NCBI GenBank assembly: GCA_964351985.1
Contig: CAYGPR010000001.1
Coordinates: forward strand, 178,630 to 242,629
DNA from: Meishania sp964351985
GTDB taxonomy: Bacteria > Bacteroidota > Bacteroidia > Flavobacteriales > Flavobacteriaceae
DNA: 64,000 nt
Reading direction: 5' to 3'
Shown here: positions 37,401 through 44,647 of the stretch, piece after piece
Layout: every line of letters begins with the position of its first letter
Numbering within the stretch: position 1 is the stretch's first letter
Position numbers and translations under genes: made by a program
Notes under the pieces: generated by a model
Database searches by the model: none
What the model was told of the DNA's origin: nothing
Seen by the model: only the letters and a program-made list of their open reading frames with translations

Positions 37401-40400
37401 TAAAGCATTGGCTGGAACATTGGCAAATATTGGGTTATTGCTATATGGTCTAATTGGGGTATAAACACCCGCTAAAAGTGTTTCCAATTGATATTCATAG
37501 GCAGGAGTGCCATCGATCGCCGTTGCGGTAATTGTAGCCCCACCATTGGCACAGGTCAAAGGTGAGGTTACGCTTGCATTTGCTTCCAATGCGTTGGGTT
37601 CGGTAATGGTATGGTCAAAGAAAACCTGACAAGTAGTCTCATTGGCCCTGCGGACATAGATACGATGTGTACCTGCACCCAATGGGTCGGTAGTGGTTAC
37701 GGGAGAACTTGTCGAGTTGATCCAATTGAAAGGTGTGTTTCCTATAGAATAATCGAAACCTGTCGTAGCATCAAAATTCTCTACCTCAAAAGTTATGGTG
37801 CCGTTCGAAACACCGTTGCACGTAGCGTTAGTAGCTGAAAGAAAGTTAGCAGCGAAAACCCTTCCCGCTTCGATTTCGATCGGCGTATCGATGGAAAGTA
37901 GACAGACTTCAGGAGTTTGTTCTACTCGAATATCGTCAATGGCGACATCACAACCACTAATCTCACTATCCGTTGATGTAATAACGAGATTTAAGGAGGT
38001 ATTGGCTCCCGGATCTAGTGTCAGCGTATATTGACCCCATGGGTCATTCGTATCAACGGTTTCAGGAATGAATCCGGTATTTCTAGACGCAACCAGCGCG
38101 TTGGTAACAGGATGCCTAAGTTCAATCGTTAAATTTGGGTCGAATAAATCTCTAGGACTTACTACAAGATTCACAAGCCAAAGAGAAATTTCCAGATCTT
38201 GGTTTGGAATAATATCATTAATAGTCTTTTCATAAATGGTTTCCCCGTCTGTTATATCTCCTAAATTAACGGCTAAATAGCGTCCAAGGGTTGTTCTGTC
38301 TCCAGAGGTATGATCTTCTGGACTGAACCAAGCGCCAAAAGGCCTTTCAATATTGCTCGTTACCGCATATTCATAATCATTTATAAAACGACCATTATCG
38401 ATAGGTGCGCCACTAGGGGTAACGTCGTCCAACTGGTTTTCATAGTAATATGCAGAGGAGGTATTCGGGTTGGGTATAGTTGGACCGTACCCAAAATCCT
38501 CGACCAGTAAAACACTCGGTGTTGGGGGTGTTTGCGACCTGTAATATGTTGTTACCGTATAATTTCCTGGCGAAAGCCCAGAAAACGTATTACTCGTTTG
38601 TGCCGGATTGGGCAAACCATCCAATTGATAGGTATAATCATAGGTAGCAATATCAGGAGACATTACTATTTCGCCCAGGCCGTCACAGGCATAGCTTACC
38701 GACGGTGTCAACTGTACGATGGGCATTTGTGGAAGATCTTCGACCGTCACGCTCATCGGGAAGGTACAATCATTGGCATCCCGAACTACTACAGGGTGCG
38801 TACCCGGTGCAAGGTTCGCAATACTGGCGGGTCCAAAGGGCCCACCACCGAAACTATATTCATACGGTGCGGTACCTCCTACTACGTTGGTGACACGTAC
38901 CTCGGCTCCTGTCGTTGGGTTACAAGTGGCATCGCGGGAAACTCCCGTAGCCGCAGATAACGGAAAGGGCTCATTAATGGTATGCGTAAAGATTACCTCG
39001 CAACCCGAGTCGTCTTGTATGGTTACCGTATACGTACCCGCCGTAAGGTTGACAAAAGATCCGGTACCGGCAACAGGTGCCGCTGCGGTTATGCTGTATC
39101 TATAAGGAGGAATACCACCCGCTGCCACAATATTGATCTCGCCATCGTTACCGCCACTGCAGGAAACATCCACAGGTGTGGGGACCGAAGCTGTCATGGC
39201 ACCGTTGTCGTTTATTTGTACGGGACTTGAAATGGCATAGCAGCCATTTGCGTCGATAACTATAAATTGATAGGACCCATCTTCGCCTGAATAATATTCA
39301 TCGTTGCCATCCCCGTCTTCATCACGCCATCCGAAATAGAATTCTTCATCTATTTGTATTTCTCCCGGAGGAATATTATCAACTATTTGTTGTTCGGTTG
39401 CCGAACCTCCTGGATCATGTCGAAGTACACCATTTTCACTCCATATAGCATATGAAAATGTTGGACTACCTTGTCCCCCGGTACGTGAAAGCTCTATGAT
39501 TCCGGCCGTACAGCCGATATCTTTTGTGGTCGAGGCCGAAAGCGTAGGATCCGGTGTCTTCACTAGTGTGATGGCACGTTCTTCACGACACCCGTCATCA
39601 GATCTAGCGATTACAATATAGTCGCCGATATTCTGATTGCTAAAGGTATAATTATTGTCCGTTTGGGCCGTAACGATGGTCACGTTGGTATCACTGGCAT
39701 CCCAACTGCCAGGTGTCGATCCATTATCCCTCCAAAGTTCATAGGCGTAGTTGGCAAAAACACCTGATATTTGAACATTGACGCTTGCGCCGGCATTACA
39801 GTTTGCCGGTGTCCCGGTTACTTGTACGGTAGGTGTCCTATCTAAAATTCCAATCGGATTTGTACTGAAAATACAAGCTCCTGCAATCGGAGTGCCACTG
39901 CCGTTTAAGGGCCCGTCCAGTTGTACGATTTCGATACGGTAATTCCCGTTCTCTCCCGTAGAAAAATCGAATCGTGGTCCTTGACGTTGATCAAAATCAA
40001 TTAAAACATTGTTTGTGGCATGGTCTACCAATCGATAGCCATAATTACCACTAAGTCCGTTTACCTCTATATAACCATCGGTGGTACAGACGATATCTTC
40101 AGAGTCCGGCGTAAAATCCAAGGTGTTCAAAAAAGCGTTAAAGTAGAACCTGCTGGTACAGCCGCCCGCATAGTTGATGACAAAGCGGTATTTTCCTGGC
40201 GCATCTACATTAAAATCGTTACCTGTACCGACTTGGTTCCACGTACAGGTCAAATTTTTGTTCGTACAACTGTCACCGGGATCGGGGCAACTCGATTCGT
40301 CCAATTTTTCCCAGCGTAGACTCTGCGCATCGGCAATGTTCATTTGCAACAATTGCGAATCATTGGTGCCGCATAAATATAGAATCGGAAACAAGGTACC

Positions 40401-42548
40401 ATCGTTACAATCGGCGACCACTTCGCCATTGATGTCATTGTTAGGGTCGACATCGTTATTACGTGTATTGAAAAAATCGAGTACCGGATTGGTCTGGGTC
40501 GTACCATAGCGCTCAACGGTGATGATTTCCTTGAAACCCAAACAAGGCGCAGGAATGATTTTATCTACTATATAGGTCCCGATTTCAGTAACCGAAAGCG
40601 TACGGTCGTCATTATCGGGATCGCCATCGTTCATTGGCGTATCACCTGGGTCTATTTGATTATCACCGTTATTATCGCGGTACCAATTGTATGAATCAAA
40701 ACCGCTACCCGCAGTTAACGTTACACTTGGGCCACAAAGCTCTGCAGTACGAGTAAAGTTACAGTTTTCAAGATCGTCCAATAAAAAGTTGGTGGCACCG
40801 GGAGTTACGAATCCGCAGTTGTCTAGATTTGTAACGCTGGGGTCATCGGTCTGAAGGTATCCACTGGTAATACCAGAATAGGTCGAAAAAGCCAAGTTTT
40901 CAATTTGATTCGAACAGGCATCTACAAAATCGAAACAGGTCTCGGCCACCTTTACGGGAATATGAATTTTATATTCAGGATCTCCGTCATTTACAAGGTT
41001 GTCAGGAACGTAGAAGAATAGTGTATGGTTTGCCGCATCATATGAATACGTAACGTTGGGGGGCAAAACCAACTGTGTTGGCGTAGTGTCGTCAAAAGTT
41101 ACATTGGTGGGTAATTCATCACGAATGGTATAATACCCTCCATTTTCTGGCGCATTGCCTGGAAATCGGCCCGTAGCGTCATCATTACCGATATTTTGGA
41201 AGCCTAACACATAGACCAAATTTTCTCCCAGGTTTACGCCTTGTCCGTTGATGGCATTGGCATCATTATTTTCATCCCCAGGACGAAACACCTTTTTTTC
41301 CAAAACGATGTTCGGCTCGATAATGTCGATACCAAAAGTGACTAAAAAAGCCCCGTACCCGTCGCCGCCGGTCGAAAGCTCTAATACGGCACCCGTTTCG
41401 CCATTATCGATGATGCTGTTACCGCCATTGGGCAGGTTGAAAATATCTGCATCGTACCCTAACGTGTTAACGCTGTTGATATTTCTGGTCAGCACATTAT
41501 TTCGGTCAATAGTAATGCTTGAGTTGAAGAAATCGTTTCTTCGTGGCGGGCTTTGATCGTTTTCTAAATAGGTAAAAGGCCGACCTAAATTGTCATCTTC
41601 CAAAGATTTTATACCGAACCGATCGCCTCGAAACCCTAGGTCTCCTTCGACGGCACTAACCCCTAACTTAGCATTTACCTGTCCGGCGGGTATGGTGTTA
41701 AAACCATTAATCGGGATTTCCTCTACGGCACTCCCTTGAATGGAGTTGTATCCATCAAAAACGGAGATATATTTACCTGACAGATTAGGGTTTTCGTATA
41801 CTATGACCAAGGTCCATCCTCCGGCGCCGGCGTTACTTCTTCCTCGGCCCGCTCTTATGTTCGCTACCGTATATTCCCCGTTTGGGTCAGGTAATGCCTG
41901 TAAAATTGAGGTTACGTTTTTATAACAAGCATAAGGTGAATCCTTAGCTTGGCCTCCGGTTTGGTCGATGATAATCGCATCTTCCTCACCGACAGGGTCT
42001 GGGTTATTGTCTGCGGTCAAATCGATATATGAACCGCCTGGAGTCTGTAGTTTTACGGTATTGAAAGGTAATACTTGTGTATCATTTGCAGGAAGCCCGG
42101 GTATAGCATTGGCACCTGTGTTCCGCTCTACTTCCTGTTGGTAATTACCTACCCAATAAAGCCCAGCGTAATAGATTCTTGAGCAAGCTTCTACCGTCAA
42201 AGTAGAACTACTGGAGCTAAAGGTATCGTCGTTGCCATCTCCATCAATATCTACAAAGCCGTCTACGTCGATATAATCTCTGATTAGATTGTTGTTTGCT
42301 CCTCCTGAATTAAAAGGAACACTGGCATCATTACTGGCGTCGTGGCGGTTTAAAATGCCGTTCGCCAAAAAAGTATAATCCCCTTGAAGTTGAATATAGC
42401 CTCTTGTCGGATCAGTAGGATCTGTCAATCGCGGTGTGAAGGGCACGGGTGGTGGTGGCGTGTTTGATTGGGCGATTACAAATGCACAGCCTAAAACAAA
42501 TGCACAACCTAGTAAAAAGTATTTTTTTGGTAGTTTAGATAGTATCAT
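31431..42548 (-). CDS. sprB: Giant SprB-type gliding adhesin (T9SS type B sorting domain), 3705 residues
   Basis: A 3705-residue secreted surface protein. The signal peptide is at about residues 1-26. Residues about 30-410 form an N-terminal domain, followed by a DUF11-like region (about 415-570, with GENLVYVLGFQNIGNDDATG). From about 1000 to 3550 there are many repeats of some 80-90 residues with the SprB pattern: a Cys-(x)3-6-Gly-x-Ile start (such as VSCSGGNDGEINIVAAGG), a Gly-x-Pro-Pro-Tyr turn and a Gly-x-Tyr-x-Val-x-Val-x-Asp-x-x-Gly-Cys close. At about 1340-1550 a different domain interrupts them. The last 80 residues carry the type B sorting domain, with NFFTPSDGDGLNDTWRP and PSGDYWYVIKLRG. 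SprB moves on the cell surface during gliding. It lies directly next to the sprD-like gene and before sprF. Confidence 0.95.
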   Translation of the reverse strand: MILSKLPKKYFLLGCAFVLGCAFVIAQSNTPPPPVPFTPRLTDPTDPTRGYIQLQGDYTFLANGILNRHDASNDASVPFNSGGANNNLIRDYIDVDGFVDIDGDGNDDTFSSSSSTLTVEACSRIYYAGLYWVGNYQQEVERNTGANAIPGLPANDTQVLPFNTVKLQTPGGSYIDLTADNNPDPVGEEDAIIIDQTGGQAKDSPYACYKNVTSILQALPDPNGEYTVANIRAGRGRSNAGAGGWTLVIVYENPNLSGKYISVFDGYNSIQGSAVEEIPINGFNTIPAGQVNAKLGVSAVEGDLGFRGDRFGIKSLEDDNLGRPFTYLENDQSPPRRNDFFNSSITIDRNNVLTRNINSVNTLGYDADIFNLPNGGNSIIDNGETGAVLELSTGGDGYGAFLVTFGIDIIEPNIVLEKKVFRPGDENNDANAINGQGVNLGENLVYVLGFQNIGNDDATGRFPGNAPENGGYYTIRDELPTNVTFDDTTPTQLVLPPNVTYSYDAANHTLFFYVPDNLVNDGDPEYKIHIPVKVAETCFDFVDACSNQIENLAFSTYSGITSGYLQTDDPSVTNLDNCGFVTPGATNFLLDDLENCNFTRTAELCGPSVTLTAGSGFDSYNWYRDNNGDNQIDPGDTPMNDGDPDNDDRTLSVTEIGTYIVDKIIPAPCLGFKEIITVERYGTTQTNPVLDFFNTRNNDVDPNNDINGEVVADCNDGTLFPILYLCGTNDSQLLQMNIADAQSLRWEKLDESSCPDPGDSCTNKNLTCTWNQVGTGNDFNVDAPGKYRFVINYAGGCTSRFYFNAFLNTLDFTPDSEDIVCTTDGYIEVNGLSGNYGYRLVDHATNNVLIDFDQRQGPRFDFSTGENGNYRIEIVQLDGPLNGSGTPIAGACIFSTNPIGILDRTPTVQVTGTPANCNAGASVNVQISGVFANYAYELWRDNGSTPGSWDASDTNVTIVTAQTDNNYTFSNQNIGDYIVIARSDDGCREERAITLVKTPDPTLSASTTKDIGCTAGIIELSRTGGQGSPTFSYAIWSENGVLRHDPGGSATEQQIVDNIPPGEIQIDEEFYFGWRDEDGDGNDEYYSGEDGSYQFIVIDANGCYAISSPVQINDNGAMTASVPTPVDVSCSGGNDGEINIVAAGGIPPYRYSITAAAPVAGTGSFVNLTAGTYTVTIQDDSGCEVIFTHTINEPFPLSAATGVSRDATCNPTTGAEVRVTNVVGGTAPYEYSFGGGPFGPASIANLAPGTHPVVVRDANDCTFPMSVTVEDLPQMPIVQLTPSVSYACDGLGEIVMSPDIATYDYTYQLDGLPNPAQTSNTFSGLSPGNYTVTTYYRSQTPPTPSVLLVEDFGYGPTIPNPNTSSAYYYENQLDDVTPSGAPIDNGRFINDYEYAVTSNIERPFGAWFSPEDHTSGDRTTLGRYLAVNLGDITDGETIYEKTINDIIPNQDLEISLWLVNLVVSPRDLFDPNLTIELRHPVTNALVASRNTGFIPETVDTNDPWGQYTLTLDPGANTSLNLVITSTDSEISGCDVAIDDIRVEQTPEVCLLSIDTPIEIEAGRVFAANFLSATNATCNGVSNGTITFEVENFDATTGFDYSIGNTPFNWINSTSSPVTTTDPLGAGTHRIYVRRANETTCQVFFDHTITEPNALEANASVTSPLTCANGGATITATAIDGTPAYEYQLETLLAGVYTPIRPYSNNPIFANVPANALGESYVVRVRDTNGCTDEIDTPITIADTDAVLFDAIPTACYSGGGDGEIAITVTGGNGDYQYSLDGNPWIAFTPATGTTHTIQNLSSGTYNINVRDGFGCTGTAIDRTINPQLTATANLNPDLTCTTPASVTINANGGSLGYTYEWSTSATGPWNTSGFTSNVYNTNTDGTYFFRVTDNTTPTACVVVTNSVVVTPADTPIISNVAPTNILCNGDSTGALAVTIDTSVGLAPYVIDVQNTTTATNYGTQTTGLPAGNYEVTITDDKGCTSTPYPISITQPDAIVYDINLVPITCNTTTGTDPGSITVENLTGGTAEYTYYLTGNNGFSATYTTTSGGEDHTFAILDFGIYEVDVVDANGCSLRTTNIIASPPDDLDIDVSPPTVDCTTGGTVIVTVSTTILGTNYEFGILDQFGVPYASTFFPPDTAGGPTRTFTGLTPGVAYTYVVHDLTTNCYYFEEGDPINSPSILTANPVVPANVTCTGADDGNVSFTIDNYDAGATSVDYEIFNAQSNISTGLTGSTPVSGSAVPINNFGPLAPGIYYVLLTERSGGGPLDGCSIATDQFTIDESTNLLDVDVASPENDNCNPNEGVITATGRFGTAPYTYQYLLDTATAPIATDAGWITDTSANVESGDYIVYVKDAYGCIQNNPITVLLDPAPQISVAIVDECVAQGNYEMLVTLDAAGIGPYAISVNGNAYQNITFNGSNQYTVSGLSSGTAQTIAVQDVNGCADTETFDIQPPLQFNATLTTLKDCEPAPGDNAEITIEVLAGSGSYDFQISGPVSQPRGALTTNPFVWNGASLSGDYDITIYDNNTSGCPITKTVNVPDEVLPLPSIDTVVNVSCNGANDGSITVSVTDNGIGPYTFQITAIDGTTLGTAIDATPNTANSGTFTGLSGTVAGTNYTITARGANSCIETIDQLITEPAPIVVTAPIPVQYACTAANNSNNASITVTTVVGGTNNFTRYQFFRDGNPAAVQDGTNPTYIETDFAGGSYDIFVFDDAGCSNAVAVNVVIDPFDELQSLTPVLTSPATCAGEDIRLDAVSAITNSTANPGNYEFREMPSGVFDPSPLFTGLSVGVHQFQVRNIATGCVISVEHIVQEPNTFEIVIDKLSDVVCHGDNGQITLELTDATYVGPFTYEIFNTQGTVDISDDTSFLGPISNPTNGPTAPIDVPSGNYRVRVTQDNAPACFKDRVFTITTPEFPITANASEEASVACSDDQGQILVDPEGGEGPYNITLTHTTNPYSDTQIGVSAYLFEGLSGGSYDISITDALGCTRNFPAEIVMQTPEPIDPTINTPTLSCFNGNDASITTTVGARTYPPSPTYEYRLLSFGDSASNTPKQSVFQGLANFDGLSAGYYQVVVRDDFGCEETSNLVEIINPTEVFAELTRTNASTCLTNVEFILNASGGAGTGVGPYEYFNTQTNAWEPMTGGSGDFEVFENPIFIGPLREGTYQFRVRDANGCTEVLSNEIVEEPIIDLELFVNEDAAFVNCFGDDTASIRASATGGLGNYEYELYSNYTGPLGDLNNLDPALLNASDRIATIGPSANAIFTGLVAGTYYVNVISSDCTAKPKQVVVSGPAEALTANIDKVDVLCFGDENGSITVNLSGGAGGYIYAISPNLDKFDTDNVFTDLAPGQYEIIAQDQNGCFVYIDETIGEPDAMNVTATATPEICAGSEDGSISLTITGGTGPYRAAFNSNTEADFVPVTLDQIDFNNLPAGSHVLFVRDTNNCQEVLTVDVEAGVNLNAAVEPVYECTGDTPNNYVNITLEDDSISDDVMYALDSEDIGAMQRDPDFRDIVPGSHYIAIAHSNGCLLTIPFEIEGFEPLTILAEQLNLNEITATASGGKEGYTYFFDGADNGTDNTFRIRRTDTYEVRVVDENGCEAVTSIDMEFIDIEIPNFFTPSDGDGLNDTWRPKNMEGFPEILTIIFDRYGREVYRLGYNDPGWNGIYQGKDLPSGDYWYVIKLRGEEDEREFVGHFTLYR

Positions 42549-44642
42549 TTAAGCCATTAGATTTGGGTTGACCCGCATGATCCACATTTTGTCGTCGTAC
42601 GCGTCGTTCAGTTTTGAGTAGTAAGAAATGAGGGCGTTGTTCCATGATTCGTGGCGCTTCAGGTAGACGTACCTCCAGTTATTTTCCGGGTTTACGAAGT
42701 AGCTGGCGCTCAGACCATAAGAATTTAACAATTCAATAAAACGCTTGGCGTTGTTCGGGTTGGCGAATACATTGGCAATTATATAATAGCCCGAGCCTAC
42801 CCCATCGATTTTAAAGGTTCTTGGGTCGGTGCCATTGTTCGCGATCTCATCGTTGACCACCACGTTTTTCCGTAGTACATCGGTAGCGTACTTTTCAGAT
42901 TTTTCTTTGATTTTATTGGCGTTGCTCGCATAGCGTTCATTGCTATACCGGTTGTCAACGTTCATGATCCATAGATCACCGTCATATGTGCCACCAACAT
43001 TCGATTCGTGTGCCGCAACGGCTTCGTCCCAAGTATCGTAGCGTTGTAGGTAGACATATTTTAGACCGTTGTTCGGATTGTCGATATAGTCGGCCGATAT
43101 GCCTTTTTGACCGAGGTCATCGATAAACTTATCCAAATAGTGTCCGCCTTTGTAAACGTTGGCCACGACATAGTATCCATCTTGTACGCCTTCTAGATTC
43201 CTGAACTTTCTACTTTTTACCGGACTTTGTTCTGCAACTTCTTGGGTGTTCGCTACATTTTGCGGACGGGTATTGTCTTGCGCCGACGTGCGCTCGATCC
43301 TTGTGGCCACATCATTTTCTGGTGTTCGACTGGTATTTTGATTTCGGTTTATACCTCCATCATTGGTATCGTTTCTTTGGGTGATGGCAGGTCGGTCTTG
43401 TCCGGTTAAAAAGAGTTCTTCAGCTCTTTTTTCAAGGTCGAGGCGCTCGCCCTTAGTTTCGCTTCTGACCATTTTCATGACCATTTCAAAGCGACGCTCC
43501 AAATCTTTTTGACGATTGGCCTCCAACGAATCTTGACGGAACATCAGCTCGGCCAAGATAGCGTCGTTCTCGGCAAGTTTCTTTTTGAGTTCTTCGATTT
43601 CATCATTTGATGCAAGGTCGTCTTGGGTCAACTCTTCATTTTTTACAAGTTCCTCTCCGTTTTCTTCAAGCATGACGCGGTCCTCCGTCAAATTTGGCGT
43701 AAAGGCGTAAGCAAAGGAAATCTCGTGCGTGACACCAAGATTGATGAGGTCGGAGGTGTACCCTTTTTCCATGGTGTACCCTAAAGACAATCTTTTATTT
43801 AGATTGAAACCAACTCCAGCCGAGGCACCATAGAAACTGTCGTAGCCACCCTGTAACCATCCCAATTTCGGAAGGTCGAGAATCAAACTTCCCCCAAGGG
43901 TCAAGTCATCTTGATTTCCCAAGACCGGACTATCCTTGGCATTCATACGTACACGGGCCAAAGGCATCAAACGTGCATTTTCCATAATACCGGAACCATT
44001 TTCAAACCGATGGGTATATTGCAAATGACCGGCATAAGACTTATCCTTGAATTCGGTAAGTTGTTGGCTGGTCTTTAGATTGTAATCGAACAAGTTTTCG
44101 GCATAGGCCCCGAAGTCGAAATTGCCAAAGGACAAGTTGAAACCTGGTTGAAAAGATAGAATGTTGCTGTCAACCGTTCCGAACAAAGTTTGGTCGTTCG
44201 GATCCAACGGGTTGGCATTATTTCTGTCAAAACCGGTATTGTAGTACGCAAGGTTCGCACCGAACGTAAAATTGCTTTTGTCACTTAACTTGACCCCATA
44301 GGCATAATTCGCCATCACCCCGATATTGGATACAAGGCCTACGCGCTGAGAATATACACTGAGACCCAATCCGCTGCGGTCTCCTATTCTACCGCTATAG
44401 CTCAAGAAATAGGTCTGATCGTTATTATCAAATTGTACCGATTGGTTTCTATGAAGAAAGTTGATATAGGATTTGTCTTCCTGAACCGTAGAGAAGGTCG
44501 GGTTGATCAAGAACCTATTGTACTTTAATAAGTTTTGTGGCGCTACCTTGAGGGGCAAAATAGGATCTTCGTTTTGGGCATTGACCGATGTCATTGCCAA
44601 AAAGGCGACCAAGCATAGCGATATGAGTTTGGTAAGTTTCAT
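42549..44642 (-). CDS. sprD: PorP/SprF-type outer membrane protein fused to coiled coil and two SPOR-like repeats (SprD position)
   Basis: A 697-residue protein with signal peptide (residues 1-22). Residues about 25-325 are a PorP/SprF-type beta-barrel (LKYNRFLINPTFSTVQEDKSYINFLHRNQSVQF, QGGYDSFYGASAGVGFNLNKRLSLGYTMEKGY). Residues about 330-420 are an acidic coiled coil rich in Glu, Lys and Leu, followed by a low-complexity Asn/Thr/Arg linker. Two homologous modules end the protein, about 484-570 and 614-697, each with GYYVVANVY/GYYIIANVF, a helix and KYVYLQRYDTWDEA/RYVYLKRHESWNNA. These look like SPOR domains, which bind peptidoglycan. This would link an outer membrane barrel to the cell wall. 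It is one of three genes of the gliding operon, and the stop codon abuts the adhesin start with no gap. Confidence 0.8.
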   Translation of the reverse strand: MKLTKLISLCLVAFLAMTSVNAQNEDPILPLKVAPQNLLKYNRFLINPTFSTVQEDKSYINFLHRNQSVQFDNNDQTYFLSYSGRIGDRSGLGLSVYSQRVGLVSNIGVMANYAYGVKLSDKSNFTFGANLAYYNTGFDRNNANPLDPNDQTLFGTVDSNILSFQPGFNLSFGNFDFGAYAENLFDYNLKTSQQLTEFKDKSYAGHLQYTHRFENGSGIMENARLMPLARVRMNAKDSPVLGNQDDLTLGGSLILDLPKLGWLQGGYDSFYGASAGVGFNLNKRLSLGYTMEKGYTSDLINLGVTHEISFAYAFTPNLTEDRVMLEENGEELVKNEELTQDDLASNDEIEELKKKLAENDAILAELMFRQDSLEANRQKDLERRFEMVMKMVRSETKGERLDLEKRAEELFLTGQDRPAITQRNDTNDGGINRNQNTSRTPENDVATRIERTSAQDNTRPQNVANTQEVAEQSPVKSRKFRNLEGVQDGYYVVANVYKGGHYLDKFIDDLGQKGISADYIDNPNNGLKYVYLQRYDTWDEAVAAHESNVGGTYDGDLWIMNVDNRYSNERYASNANKIKEKSEKYATDVLRKNVVVNDEIANNGTDPRTFKIDGVGSGYYIIANVFANPNNAKRFIELLNSYGLSASYFVNPENNWRYVYLKRHESWNNALISYYSKLNDAYDDKMWIMRVNPNLMA

Positions 44643-44647
44643 GGTTG

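Noticed and set aside
31431..42548. Regular repeats suggesting a CRISPR or tandem array
   Set aside because: The repetition is of protein modules of 80-90 codons that differ in DNA sequence; there are no short identical repeats with unique spacers.
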